A DNA stretch of 64,000 bases from an uncultured Eubacteriales bacterium (GTDB taxonomy: Bacteria; Bacillota; Clostridia; Lachnospirales; Lachnospiraceae). Of this stretch, positions 1-8,419 are shown one piece after another. Position numbers and translations under genes: made by a program. How positions within the stretch are numbered: position 1 is the first letter of the stretch; the number at the start of each line of letters is the position of its first letter. The DNA lies in assembly GCA_900314525.1 (NCBI GenBank), contig OMVN01000005.1:1-64000 (forward strand). The letters are read 5' to 3'. The notes below the pieces were generated by a model, which was given only the letters and a program-made list of their open reading frames with translations, made no database searches and had not been told where the DNA came from.

Positions 1-9
1 ATAACATTT

Positions 10-82
10 TTCGGAAGAACTAAATTCCACTTACAGAAAGATAATATTCGGAAAACTTAAATTCCACCCCAAAGTGGAATTT
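10..82. repeat. 21-bp near-identical direct repeat pair plus 9-bp hairpin
   Basis: Two 21-bp copies lie at 10-30 and 47-67. Both start TTCGGAA and end TAAATTCCAC, differing at only a few central positions. The second copy runs into a perfect 9-bp inverted repeat (AAATTCCAC at 59-67, GTGGAATTT at 74-82) with a 6-nt loop. There is no T-run after the hairpin, so it is not a typical terminator. It could be a small dispersed repeat, a regulator site or a leftover of recombination. Function is unknown. Confidence 0.5.
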
Positions 83-126
83 CGGATTGCAAATGAGATG
101 TTAAAATTAATTTATATAAATACAGA

Positions 127-155
127 GTGACAATATTTTATAATTATGGTATAAT
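127..155 (+). promoter_or_regulatory. sigma-A type promoter of the first lipoprotein gene
   Basis: GTGACA at 127-132 (one mismatch to TTGACA), a 17-bp spacer, and a perfect TATAAT at 150-155. It lies 46 bp before the ATG at 201, which has an AGGAGGA ribosome site. Confidence 0.7.
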
Positions 156-200
156 ACAAACCGTTTTATATTATACATAGGTATAAGAGGAGGAAATGAA

Positions 201-1106
201 ATGAGAAAATCTTTAAAGAAAGTATGTAGTGTTGCACTTGTAGTTGCAATGTCATGTTCAATGATGGCTTGTGGAAAATCAGGTAGCTCTGACAGCAAGA
301 AAAAAAATATTAAGTTAGAGAAACTTACAGCAAGTGAATTAGCAGAGAAAATGGAAAAAGCTGCTAAAGATGATGTAACTAGTGGAACAGCTTCAATCAA
401 AGTTGTTTTAGATGCAGAAGCTGTAGGACAGAAATTAAGTATATCAGGTGAAGCTAAAGCAGAAGCTAATGCAGATGATATGATTGGTCATGTAAGTGCT
501 AAGGCAAAGGTAAATGATGGTTCAGAGAAAGTAGATAAGAAAATTGATATTTACGGACAGGTTGATGGAAGTGATATTGATCTCTACGGAAAGATGGATG
601 ATGAAGACTGGAAGTACACTAAAGAAAATACAAATGATCTTGTTGGTAAAGCAGAGGAGTATGCAGATCAGTATGCTGGATCAATTGCTGATAATGCAGA
701 TGAATATTTAGATTCAATTGCAGATAATGCTGATTCATTCAAAGCAATGCTTGATGACTATGATGGCGAAATTAAGACAAAAAATGGATGCTATGTATTG
801 TCAGAAACACTAGATTTAGGTGAAGTTAAAGATTTAGTTGACAATTATAAATATGCTATTGAAAATACTGAATATAGCTCATATTTATCATACCTTTCAA
901 TGATTCCAGATGCTAAATTTGATGTATCTCTTTCAATTGATGGAGAAACATTCTATCCAGATACTTTCAAGATTGAATTAGCAGATGATTCTGTTAAAAT
1001 CAGTGGTGTTGAGATTGATGTTGACAAATGTGAATTCTCAGTATCATTCAGCAAAGTTGGTAAGACAACAGTTAAGATTCCAAAGGATGCATTAGAAGCT
1101 AAATAA
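201..1106 (+). CDS. putative lipoprotein of unknown function
   Basis: A 301-residue predicted lipoprotein. It has a basic N-terminus (MRKSLKK), a hydrophobic stretch and a lipobox ending SMMAC, with the lipidated Cys at about residue 24, followed by a Ser/Gly/Lys-rich linker. This predicts anchoring to the outer face of the membrane. The mature part is acidic, with an Asn/Asp/Ala repeat-like segment (IADNADEYLDSIADNAD, about residues 155-175), and resembles the LppX/LolA-like style of small clostridial lipoproteins. I do not recognise a specific family. The ATG at 201 follows AGGAGGA at good spacing. The gene is monocistronic, with its own promoter and a strong terminator at 1119-1172. Confidence 0.8.
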   Translation: MRKSLKKVCSVALVVAMSCSMMACGKSGSSDSKKKNIKLEKLTASELAEKMEKAAKDDVTSGTASIKVVLDAEAVGQKLSISGEAKAEANADDMIGHVSAKAKVNDGSEKVDKKIDIYGQVDGSDIDLYGKMDDEDWKYTKENTNDLVGKAEEYADQYAGSIADNADEYLDSIADNADSFKAMLDDYDGEIKTKNGCYVLSETLDLGEVKDLVDNYKYAIENTEYSSYLSYLSMIPDAKFDVSLSIDGETFYPDTFKIELADDSVKISGVEIDVDKCEFSVSFSKVGKTTVKIPKDALEAK

Positions 1107-1118
1107 GATTCTAATTTT

Positions 1119-1172
1119 GAGACTTTATGCAGATTGACATTAATATAGTCATATTGCATGAAGTCTCTTTTT
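1119..1172 (+). terminator. intrinsic terminator after the lipoprotein gene
   Basis: A 13-bp stem (GAGACTTTATGCA at 1119-1131 with TGCATGAAGTCTC at 1155-1167, one T-G wobble), a 23-nt loop and then TTTTT. Confidence 0.8.
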
Positions 1173-1217
1173 ATGTGATTTTATATTTATAATATTGATA
1201 AAAGGCAGGGGGAAATT

Positions 1218-1933
1218 ATGAGAAAAATTAATTTTACAAAATTTGTTCTGGCGGATTTAATAGCAGTATCAATTGTTTTGTCTTCTTGTGGTATTACAAG
1301 AAAGGATACAACAGTAAAATCATCTGCTGAGAAAGAAACAAAAACTGAAAATATTTCAAAACTTGATTTAGAAAAGCTAAATAAAAAAATTATTGACACT
1401 GACTCCACTGAGACGGATTTTATTATGTCAAAAATGTCTGAAAAAAAAGTTTTGGATTTACAATAGATTCAGATAGTAATACTGCATTTCTTAAAAATGT
1501 CACAGAAAATTTTAGCGGTGATACATTTAAAGAAGTAAATAACGTGGAACAGATGAGTGAAAAAAATAAATATGATTTTAAAAAGAGTGAACAGATTATA
1601 TATATACTGTTAAGACTGTGGGTAGAACAAAATAATTCGGATCATTTTGATACATATAAGTTTTCAAAGGACAAAGAAACTATAATTAATCAGATAAAAT
1701 CTGGAAATTGTCTTGTGATAAATCTGGGAGATCATGCCGTTAATGCAACAGCAATCTACAGAGATATTGATGATCCAAACTTATATTATCTCAAAGTATA
1801 CGATACAAACTACCCAATGCAGGAGGTTTATTATAAGATAATAAGTACAGACGAAGGTACCACAATAAAGAGTTTTAAAGACAATACAATTAATGTGGAT
1901 TTCTGCGATCTTACTCTTGCTATAGATAAATAG
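1218..1933 (+). pseudogene. frameshifted lipoprotein, possibly papain-like peptidase fold
   Basis: The ATG at 1218 follows AGGGGGA and starts a lipoprotein signal peptide (lipobox VLSSC). This frame stops at 1464-1466. A second frame opens exactly at an A8 tract (1441-1448) and runs unbroken to the stop at 1931-1933, so one missing A in an ancestral A9 explains the break. The joined product would be about 239 residues. The C-terminal half has GDHAVNATAI followed by YYLKVYDTNYP, which resembles the His and Asp/Asn segments of papain/C39-like secreted proteins, but no matching catalytic Cys segment is visible. It is either a pseudogene, a phase-variable gene or a sequencing error. The downstream part could be restarted at GTG 1544. 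Confidence 0.6.
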
Positions 1934-1966
1934 AAATAATTTTATATAGCTATAATTTCATTTGTG

Positions 1967-1975
1967 TGGTATAAT
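1967..1975 (+). promoter_or_regulatory. extended -10 promoter of the phospholipid operon
   Basis: TGgTATAAT with a perfect -10 hexamer at 1970-1975 and no good -35. It lies 44 bp upstream of the TTG start at 2019. A short TGTGA/TCACA inverted repeat (1985-2003) lies between it and the GGAGGAGG ribosome site. Confidence 0.5.
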
Positions 1976-2018
1976 AATTTAGCTTGTGAGAATCTGTATC
2001 ACAGGAGGAGGAATATAA

Positions 2019-2645
2019 TTGGATATTGAAAAGATTTTACCAAAATATTCCTGGATTCCAATAGCGTTGTTTTTTGTGGTGAATTGCACTACTTATTATG
2101 GAACAAGATTACTGGCAGAAGGTCATAATCATCATAATATATCTACGGGAATAGATGGCAGAATTCCATTTCTGTCATGGATGATTGTGATTTATCTCTT
2201 GGCATTTTTACAGTGGACAGTAGGGTTTTATGTAATAGCAAGAGAGAATAAGCGAGTATGTTATATATTATTTACAGGTGAAATTATAGCGAAACTTATA
2301 TGCTTTATTTTTTATGTATTCTTTCCAACAACAATGTACAGACCTGTAATAGAAAATAACAACTTTTTTGATTTTATAACTTTGCTAATTTACAGAATTG
2401 ATTCGCCAGATAACCTTTTTCCATCAATACACTGCTTGGAAAGTTATATTTGTCTTAGAAGTACATTTTATATTAAGAAAATGCCAAAAATATATAAAGC
2501 ACTTATGATAATTATGACTTTACTTGTTTTTGCATCGACAGTAACCGTAAAACAGCATGTTGTTGCAGATATATGCGGGGCAATTATCGTTGGTGAATTC
2601 GGAATATTTGTATCAAAGAAATTTATATGGAAGAAATTAGGGTAG
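2019..2645 (+). CDS. PAP2-superfamily membrane phosphatase
   Basis: A 208-residue integral membrane protein of the PAP2 (type 2 phosphatidic acid phosphatase) superfamily, with about six hydrophobic segments. Two of the three PAP2 signature blocks are clear: LFPSIHC (PSxH) near residue 131, and STVTVKQHVVAD near residues 170-181, which matches SRx5Hx3D except that Arg is replaced by Thr. It should remove phosphate from a lipid phosphate at the membrane; the substrate could be phosphatidate or a polyprenyl phosphate. The start is TTG at 2019, decided by a strong AGGAGGAGG seven bases upstream. It is the first gene of a tight operon with a flippase-like protein, pssA and psd, which suggests a role in phospholipid or lipid-carrier metabolism. 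Confidence 0.8.
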   Translation: MDIEKILPKYSWIPIALFFVVNCTTYYGTRLLAEGHNHHNISTGIDGRIPFLSWMIVIYLLAFLQWTVGFYVIARENKRVCYILFTGEIIAKLICFIFYVFFPTTMYRPVIENNNFFDFITLLIYRIDSPDNLFPSIHCLESYICLRSTFYIKKMPKIYKALMIIMTLLVFASTVTVKQHVVADICGAIIVGEFGIFVSKKFIWKKLG

Positions 2646-2651
2646 CGCATT

Positions 2652-3686
2652 ATGAACAAGAGAAAAGTATTTTGGGCGATTCTATTTGTTTTTATAGCAG
2701 CTTTCAGCATATGGGCGGTAATTGCTCAATGTAGAAATTTTTCAATGGATGAATTTATACACACTATAAAACATTCAAAATTAGAATGGATTATTATGGC
2801 AGTAATCTGTATGATAATCTACATTATGTTTGAAGGTCTGGCAATATTATCTATAACAAAGTCATTTGGACATAAAAGAACAATAAAAAATGGTATGGTT
2901 TATGCAGCAGGGGATATCTATTTTTCAGCGATAACACCATCAGCTACGGGAGGTCAGCCGGCCAGTGCATTTTTTATGATTAAAGATGGGATTCCTGGAG
3001 TAATTGTAACAGTTTCATTGATAGTTAATGTTATAATGTATAATCTTGCATTGTTATCTATTGGACTAGTTACATTAATTCTGTTTCCAAATATATATTT
3101 TAGCTTTGACTTTTCGGCAAGAGTATTTATGGTGATTGGTTACCTTGTATTAGTGGGTCTGAGTGCATTGTTTTTATTGTTCTTAAAGAAAGAAAAACTT
3201 TTGTATAAGATTATTGAGGTTTCTATGCTCTTTTTGTGTAAGATACATCTCATGCATAATTTTGAAAAAAGAAAGCAGAAGCTTTTTAAGACAATAGATG
3301 ATTATAAGATGGCTAAACAGATGATTCGAGGAAAATGCGGAATGCTCATTAAAGCATTTATACTTAATGTTTTACAGAGACTTTTCCTGATAGCAATAAC
3401 TATGTGCACATTTTTTGCACTTGGTGGTTCTGTTAGCAGATTTTTTGATATGTTTGCAATCATATCGTTTACACAGGTTGGTTCGAATAGTGTACCAATT
3501 CCTGGTTCAATGGGAGTTGCGGACTTCCTTATGCTCAATGGTTTTATGTTGCTAATGAGCAGCAAAGGTGCAACAAATCTTGAATTGCTGAGCAGAAGTT
3601 TATCTTTCTATACTTGTGTTATTTTATGTGGTATAGGTGTTTTGATAGGATATATTAGAAGAAGATTAAGGAGAGATTACAAATGA
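2652..3686 (+). CDS. LPG-synthase TM / flippase-like membrane protein
   Basis: A 344-residue polytopic protein of the lysylphosphatidylglycerol synthase transmembrane (UPF0104, YbhN/AglD-like) family, with about eight membrane helices. Seen family hallmarks are the TPSATGGQPASAFFM segment (about residues 97-111) and the TQVGSNSVPIPGSMGVADFLML segment (about residues 274-295, glycine/proline-rich). It has the membrane module of MprF only, with no aminoacyl-transferase domain, so lysinylation of lipids is not expected. The family is usually assigned lipid flipping or lipid-carrier roles, but that is inference. The gene starts 6 bp after the PAP2 gene and overlaps pssA by 4 bp (ATGA), so it is translationally coupled. 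Confidence 0.8.
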   Translation: MNKRKVFWAILFVFIAAFSIWAVIAQCRNFSMDEFIHTIKHSKLEWIIMAVICMIIYIMFEGLAILSITKSFGHKRTIKNGMVYAAGDIYFSAITPSATGGQPASAFFMIKDGIPGVIVTVSLIVNVIMYNLALLSIGLVTLILFPNIYFSFDFSARVFMVIGYLVLVGLSALFLLFLKKEKLLYKIIEVSMLFLCKIHLMHNFEKRKQKLFKTIDDYKMAKQMIRGKCGMLIKAFILNVLQRLFLIAITMCTFFALGGSVSRFFDMFAIISFTQVGSNSVPIPGSMGVADFLMLNGFMLLMSSKGATNLELLSRSLSFYTCVILCGIGVLIGYIRRRLRRDYK

Positions 3687-4378
3687 TTGGCTTTTATAAT
3701 TATACCGAATTTTTAACATATTTATCTGCTATATCGGCAGGACTTGGAATACTTATTTCATTAAATGGATCAGGACATCCATATCTTGGGGTATTTTTTC
3801 TTATGTTTTCTGGTCTGTGTGATGCGTTTGATGGAAAAGTTGCAAGAACAAAAAAAGACAGATCTGTAAGAGAAAATAAATTTGGAATACAGATAGATTC
3901 ATTATCTGACATTATTGCTTTTGGTGTTCTTCCTGCATGTATTGGAGATGCTATGATTAGAGTTTGTCCAAAAATCAGCGAGATTCCAAGAATTACAAAA
4001 GATGAGAAATTTACTTTCCCAACAGTAATATTTTTATTTGCAATCCTTATTATTTACATACTTGCATCTCTTATAAGATTAGCATATTTCAATGTTTTAG
4101 AAGAGGAGAGACAGAAGGTAGAGACAGGTGTCAGAAAGACATATATAGGTCTTCCTGTAACATCGGCCGCAATTGTTTTCCCAACTGTTTTACTTGTTCA
4201 GTATATTACACCAGTTGATCTGACAGCATTATATTTTATTGTGATGTTTGTAATGGCATTTTTATTTGTATCAAAAATTAAAGTTCCAAAGCCAGGTATG
4301 AAGGGTATTCTTATATTTATTGGTATTGGAATGATTGAATTTGTAGCACTTATTGTAGCATCATTATTCAGACCATAA
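3683..4378 (+). CDS. pssA: CDP-diacylglycerol-serine O-phosphatidyltransferase
   Basis: Makes phosphatidylserine from CDP-diacylglycerol and L-serine in the membrane. The 231-residue protein has the CDP-alcohol phosphatidyltransferase signature: DGKVAR at about residues 50-55, then G and DSLSD further on, giving the DG-AR-G-D-D metal site. Several membrane helices follow. PssA identity rather than PgsA is supported by the directly downstream phosphatidylserine decarboxylase. The start ATG overlaps the upstream stop as ATGA. The 12-residue spacing between the AR and G of the motif is longer than in PgsA and fits the PssA subgroup. Confidence 0.9.
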   Translation: MIGFYNYTEFLTYLSAISAGLGILISLNGSGHPYLGVFFLMFSGLCDAFDGKVARTKKDRSVRENKFGIQIDSLSDIIAFGVLPACIGDAMIRVCPKISEIPRITKDEKFTFPTVIFLFAILIIYILASLIRLAYFNVLEEERQKVETGVRKTYIGLPVTSAAIVFPTVLLVQYITPVDLTALYFIVMFVMAFLFVSKIKVPKPGMKGILIFIGIGMIEFVALIVASLFRP

Positions 4379-4393
4379 TAATAGGGGGATAAG

Positions 4394-5251
4394 ATGGCAA
4401 GAAAATCAATAAAACCAGAGAAAGACGGAGTAACTCTTAGATTTTTATATGGAACTCTAATTGGAAGATCAATTCTTAAAATACTTGCAGAACCAAAACT
4501 TTCTGCAGTCGCTGGAAAATTTATGGATTCAAAATATTCTAAATTTATTATTCCATATTTTATCAGTAACAATAACATTAATATGCAGGAATATATGAAA
4601 GAAGATTATTCATGCTTTAATGACTGTTTTACCAGGAGAGTAATTCCTGAGTGCAGAAAAATCTCAATGGATGACAATGATTTCATTTCTCCATGTGATG
4701 GTCTTTTATCAGCATACAAGATTAATAAAGAAACTGTTGTACCAGTGAAGAGAAGTAGTTACACTATAGGCGAATTATTAGTGAATGATGAAGTTGCTAG
4801 GGAATATAATGACGGTATATGTCTGGTGTTCAGACTTTGTGTAAATAATTATCACAGATACTGTTATCTTGATAATGGTACGAAGGATGACAATCATTTT
4901 ATTCCTGGGGTTTTGCATACTGTTCGACCTATAGCATTAAAAAAACGCAAGGTTTTTGTTGAAAATTCAAGAGAATATACGTTACTTAGAACAGAGAATT
5001 TTGGAACTGTGGCCCAGATTGAGGTAGGTGCAATGCTCGTTGGTAAAATCGATAACTATCATAAAAAATGCACTTTTAAAAGGGGAGAGGAAAAAGGAAA
5101 ATTTTTGTATGGTGGTTCAACCATTATTTTACTTGTGAAGAAAAATAGAGTCACATTCCCTAAGTATTTGTTTGAAGAAACAGAAAAAGGAATGGAAGTC
5201 CCAGTAAAGATGGGAGAGAAAATAGGTATAAAAAAAATCGTGGTTAGTTAA
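4394..5251 (+). CDS. psd: phosphatidylserine decarboxylase proenzyme
   Basis: Converts phosphatidylserine to phosphatidylethanolamine with a pyruvoyl cofactor made by self-cleavage. The 285-residue length fits the bacterial family. The self-cleavage site is visible as GGST near residue 240 (cleavage between Gly and Ser gives the beta and alpha chains). Other family segments are SPCDGLLSAY, NNYHRYCYLDNGT and EVGAMLVGKI. A GGGGGAT ribosome site precedes the ATG by a few bases. It is the last gene of the PAP2-flippase-pssA-psd operon; its last codons form half of a bidirectional terminator shared with the convergent ECF gene. Confidence 0.93.
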   Translation: MARKSIKPEKDGVTLRFLYGTLIGRSILKILAEPKLSAVAGKFMDSKYSKFIIPYFISNNNINMQEYMKEDYSCFNDCFTRRVIPECRKISMDDNDFISPCDGLLSAYKINKETVVPVKRSSYTIGELLVNDEVAREYNDGICLVFRLCVNNYHRYCYLDNGTKDDNHFIPGVLHTVRPIALKKRKVFVENSREYTLLRTENFGTVAQIEVGAMLVGKIDNYHKKCTFKRGEEKGKFLYGGSTIILLVKKNRVTFPKYLFEETEKGMEVPVKMGEKIGIKKIVVS

Positions 5252-5263
5252 CCACGATTTTTT
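5231..5263. terminator. bidirectional terminator overlapping two stop codons
   Basis: A perfect inverted repeat: A7 then TCGTGGTTA (5238-5246), a 2-nt loop, TAACCACGA (5249-5257), then T6. The psd stop (TAA 5249-5251) and the ECF gene stop (complement of 5248-5250) both lie within it, so the hairpin encodes the last residues of both convergent genes. Confidence 0.85.
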
Positions 5264-5751
5264 ATTTTGAGTATTTTTGGAAGTAGTAATGTCGAAATAA
5301 CTATTCCTGACAATCCCTGTATTGTATTTCCAATGATTCCTGCAAATGCGCCATTTCCATAAAGAATATATTCGTAAATGAAGTATCCGCTAACCATTAT
5401 AATAGCTGAAAAAATTCCTGCGATAGCACACTTAATGTAATTATTTTTAATTGGAAATGTAAGTTTGTAAAATATAAAATATGCTGTAGCTGCAATCAAA
5501 GCTTTTATTATAAATGTGGCTGGTACATACATTACGTAACCTCCAAATGCATCTGCGAGTGCGGAACCAGCTCCAGCGGCAAATGTTCCATACAGTGGTC
5601 CTAATAATATACCAGAGATAATGACAAAGGCGTCTCCTAGGTGAATATATCCGTTTGGTCCAAAGGATGGAATTTTAAGAAGATAGGTGGAGATACAGGT
5701 AAGCGCAGTAAATAGGGCGGTCAGGGTAATTGTTTGTGTTTTTTTATTCAT
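5248..5751 (-). CDS. ECF transporter S component
   Basis: A 167-residue membrane protein with about five or six helices. It matches the ECF transporter substrate-binding (S) component family. Seen segments are HLGDAFVIISGILLGPLYG and GSALADAFGGYVMYVPATF near the N-terminal third, typical of this family and usually linked to vitamin uptake. The substrate is not deducible, and no ECF A/T genes are nearby, so it probably shares a group II energy module encoded elsewhere. The start ATG lies behind a GGAGAT ribosome site and a clear promoter on the same strand (5798-5826). It is convergent with psd and overlaps it by 4 bp. Confidence 0.8.
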   Translation of the reverse strand: MNKKTQTITLTALFTALTCISTYLLKIPSFGPNGYIHLGDAFVIISGILLGPLYGTFAAGAGSALADAFGGYVMYVPATFIIKALIAATAYFIFYKLTFPIKNNYIKCAIAGIFSAIIMVSGYFIYEYILYGNGAFAGIIGNTIQGLSGIVISTLLLPKILKIKNRG

Positions 5752-5797
5752 ATATTAATCTCCTTTAGGCTTATATAGTTATCAATAATTTTTAGTC

Positions 5798-5826
5798 ATT
5801 TTATGTCAGTGCCTATATTTTGTCAA
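5798..5826 (-). promoter_or_regulatory. promoter of the ECF S component
   Basis: On the minus strand: TTGACA (complement of 5821-5826), a 17-bp spacer, TAAAAT (complement of 5798-5803). It drives the gene starting at 5751. Confidence 0.75.
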
Positions 5827-5838
5827 TACCAGACGATA

Positions 5839-5867
5839 TTGATTTTATCTATATGTTATGTTAATAT
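5839..5867 (+). promoter_or_regulatory. promoter of the P-type ATPase
   Basis: TTGATT at 5839-5844, 17-bp spacer, TAATAT at 5862-5867. Predicted transcription starts near 5874, which is after the upstream TTG at 5871 and so supports the later ATG at 5931 as the real start. Confidence 0.65.
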
Positions 5868-5930
5868 GATTTGATAAATTTGGAAAAAATAATGAAATAC
5901 ATTGTATATACTGGAATGGGAGATGAAAAG

Positions 5931-8276
5931 ATGGATAATTATATAAATGGACTGAATGATGAGGAAGTAAATGAAAGGGTTATAAATGGACAGACTAATA
6001 AACCAGTTGAATCAGGCTCTAAATCTGTCAAACAGATAATATTTGAGAATACATTTACCTATTTCAATTTGATTTTTACTGTACTTGCAATTTTAATTAT
6101 TATAGTTGGTTCTTTTAGAGATTTAACATTTATGCCTGTAATTATTGCCAATGCTGTTATTGGTATTGTGCAGGAGATTAAGGCAAAACGAATAGTTGAC
6201 AACTTGAAAATGTTAAGTGTTAGAAAAGTAACTGCAATCAGAAATGGAAAAAAACAGGATATAGTACCACAGAATCTGGTAGTTGATGATGTTGTTGTAT
6301 TTAAAGCTGGAGATCAGATTTGTGCAGATGCAGTTGTATGTGAAGGCAGCGTAATGGTGAATGAATCTCTTCTTACTGGTGAATCAGATGAAATTGAAAA
6401 AACTGCTGGAGGAAGTCTGATGTCGGGCAGCTTTATAATTTCAGGAGAATGCTTAGCCAGACTTGAGAAAGTAGGAGAGGATTCATATATATCTAAATTG
6501 ACAATTCAGGCAAAAAAAATGCAGGATACAGAACAGTCAGAGATGATTAGATCTCTTGATAATCTGGTAAAAATTGTTGGTATAGCAATTATACCTATTG
6601 GTGTTATTTTATTTATAATGTCTTTCTTCGTACAGCATGATAGTTTTAGAGAAAGTATTGTATCAATGGTTGCTGCAGTAATTGGAATGATTCCGGAGGG
6701 ATTATATCTCCTTGCAAGTGTTGCGCTGGTTGTGAGTACAATAAGGCTTGCAAGTAAAAAGGTACTTCTACATGATATGAAATGTATAGAGACACTTGCC
6801 AGGGTAAATGTATTATGTGTTGATAAAACTGGTACAATTACAGATAATACAATGAAAGTACGAGAGTTTGTAAATATATCAAATGACATAGATAATGACA
6901 TAGTTGAGATGGAAATCGGTGATTTTGCAAAATCACAGAGTAAAGATAATATTACCATGGAGGCAATAAAGGAATTTTTTAAGAAGAATAATGGAAGAAA
7001 AGCTGTCAGTATGACCGGATTTTCCTCAGTAACTAAATACAGTTCAGTTACATTTGATGACTGTTCATATGTAATAGGTGCACCTGAATTTGTATTAAAG
7101 GAGAAATTTGCAGATTATGAATCTGATATAAATGAATATGCTTCAAAGGGTATCAGGGTAGTTGTATTTGGAAAATACAACGAGAAAATTGATGGCGGCG
7201 AACTAAAATATGGAATTGAACCACATGCATATATATTACTTGCCAATCCTCTTAGAAAATCAGTAAAGGAAACTTTTGGATATTTTAAGGAACAGGGTGT
7301 TAAAATAAAAGTAATATCTGGAGATAATCCTGTTACAGTATCAGAGGTTGCAAGACAGGCTGGTATTGATAATGCGGAAGAATATATAGATGCATCTACT
7401 CTTGAAACAGTAGAGGAGATGGAACAGGCTATTTTAAAATATACCGTATTTGGAAGAGTTAAACCAAACCAGAAGCGAGAATTTGTCAATGCACTTAAGA
7501 AAAATGGAAATACAGTGGCAATGACTGGCGATGGAGTTAATGATATTCTGGCACTTAAAGATGCTGACTGCAGTATTGCTATGGCATCAGGAAGTGAAGC
7601 AGCTGCTCAGTCTGCAAAACTGGTACTTCTTGACTCCGACTTTTCATGTATGCCAGATGTAGTATATGAGGGAAGAAGAGTAGTAAATAATATTGAACGA
7701 TCTGCAAGTTTGTTTCTTGTGAAAAATATTTTTTCATTTGTACTAAGTATTTACACAATGGTACTTATGATAACTTATCCAATGAAACCATCTCAAATAT
7801 CATTAATCAGTATGTTTACAATAGGTATTCCTGGGTTTTTCCTGGCAATGGAGCCAAATAAAAATATTATCAGGGGTAGATTTATTCCTAATGTGCTCTT
7901 GAAAGCATTGCCAGCAGCACTTACAGATGTTATTGCGGTTGGCTCGTTAATAATATTTGGCCGTACTTTTGGTCTGAATACAGATGAAGTATCTACTGCA
8001 GCAACAATGCTTCTTGCAATTGTAGGATTTATGATACTGTATAGAATAAGCTTTCCACTGAATAAATTTAGGGCAGGTGTTTGGATTGGATGTGTTATTG
8101 GTCTTCTGTTTTGTGCACTGAAAATGAGTGGTTTATTTGCATTATCGGGAATGTCATATAAGTGTATTATGCTATTTGTGGTATTCTCTGTTGCTACAGA
8201 ATCCTTATTTAGATATCTGTCAATTTTTACTGAATTTGTACAGAACAGGATAAATGAAAGAAAATCAAAAAAATAA
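5931..8276 (+). CDS. CtpE-like cation-transporting P-type ATPase
   Basis: A P-type ATPase of about 781 residues that should pump a cation, probably Ca2+, across the cell membrane at the cost of ATP. Seen motifs: phosphorylation site DKTGTIT near residue 297, GESDE in the actuator domain, hinge GDGVND near residue 532, and MIPEGLYLL in the transmembrane core. The PEGL form of the ion-site motif, and the lack of an N-terminal metal-binding domain, place it near the CtpE subgroup rather than copper or zinc exporters. I chose ATG 5931 (MDNYINGLND), which has GGGAG eight bases upstream. An in-frame TTG at 5871 precedes the likely transcription start. The gene stands alone. Confidence 0.85.
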   Translation: MDNYINGLNDEEVNERVINGQTNKPVESGSKSVKQIIFENTFTYFNLIFTVLAILIIIVGSFRDLTFMPVIIANAVIGIVQEIKAKRIVDNLKMLSVRKVTAIRNGKKQDIVPQNLVVDDVVVFKAGDQICADAVVCEGSVMVNESLLTGESDEIEKTAGGSLMSGSFIISGECLARLEKVGEDSYISKLTIQAKKMQDTEQSEMIRSLDNLVKIVGIAIIPIGVILFIMSFFVQHDSFRESIVSMVAAVIGMIPEGLYLLASVALVVSTIRLASKKVLLHDMKCIETLARVNVLCVDKTGTITDNTMKVREFVNISNDIDNDIVEMEIGDFAKSQSKDNITMEAIKEFFKKNNGRKAVSMTGFSSVTKYSSVTFDDCSYVIGAPEFVLKEKFADYESDINEYASKGIRVVVFGKYNEKIDGGELKYGIEPHAYILLANPLRKSVKETFGYFKEQGVKIKVISGDNPVTVSEVARQAGIDNAEEYIDASTLETVEEMEQAILKYTVFGRVKPNQKREFVNALKKNGNTVAMTGDGVNDILALKDADCSIAMASGSEAAAQSAKLVLLDSDFSCMPDVVYEGRRVVNNIERSASLFLVKNIFSFVLSIYTMVLMITYPMKPSQISLISMFTIGIPGFFLAMEPNKNIIRGRFIPNVLLKALPAALTDVIAVGSLIIFGRTFGLNTDEVSTAATMLLAIVGFMILYRISFPLNKFRAGVWIGCVIGLLFCALKMSGLFALSGMSYKCIMLFVVFSVATESLFRYLSIFTEFVQNRINERKSKK

Positions 8277-8278
8277 TC

Positions 8279-8307
8279 TTGCATGTTATGTAACAATATG
8301 TTATGAT
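8279..8307 (+). promoter_or_regulatory. promoter of rpsB-tsf
   Basis: TTGCAT at 8279-8284, 17-bp spacer, TATGAT at 8302-8307. This predicts a leader of about 117 nt before the rpsB ATG. Confidence 0.7.
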
Positions 8308-8357
8308 AAATGAGCTGTTGTGACAGCATAAACAATAAACACATATACGGATTTATA

Positions 8358-8419
8358 CATTGGTGCCCATGCTCGGGGTGATGTATTATGGGAAGTATAT
8401 GAAAGAATATTAACCAATG
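8358..8419 (+). promoter_or_regulatory. candidate structured rpsB leader
   Basis: An outer stem pairs CATTGGT (8358-8364) with ACCAATG (8413-8419). Inside it CCCAT (8366-8370) can pair with ATGGG (8388-8392). The 3' arm directly abuts the GGAGG ribosome site (8419-8423) of rpsB. This arrangement could let the ribosomal protein repress its own translation. That is inference; no match to a named leader family could be tested. Confidence 0.4.

Noticed and set aside
1441-1448. Programmed -1 frameshift at the A8 tract
   Set aside because: No downstream pseudoknot or stem is visible, and other accessory genes have similar plain homopolymer lesions, so decay is the simpler view. Kept only as an alternative.
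5871-5930. TTG 5871 as start of the P-type ATPase
   Set aside because: It lies at or before the predicted transcription start and has no ribosome site; ATG 5931 fits the family start.
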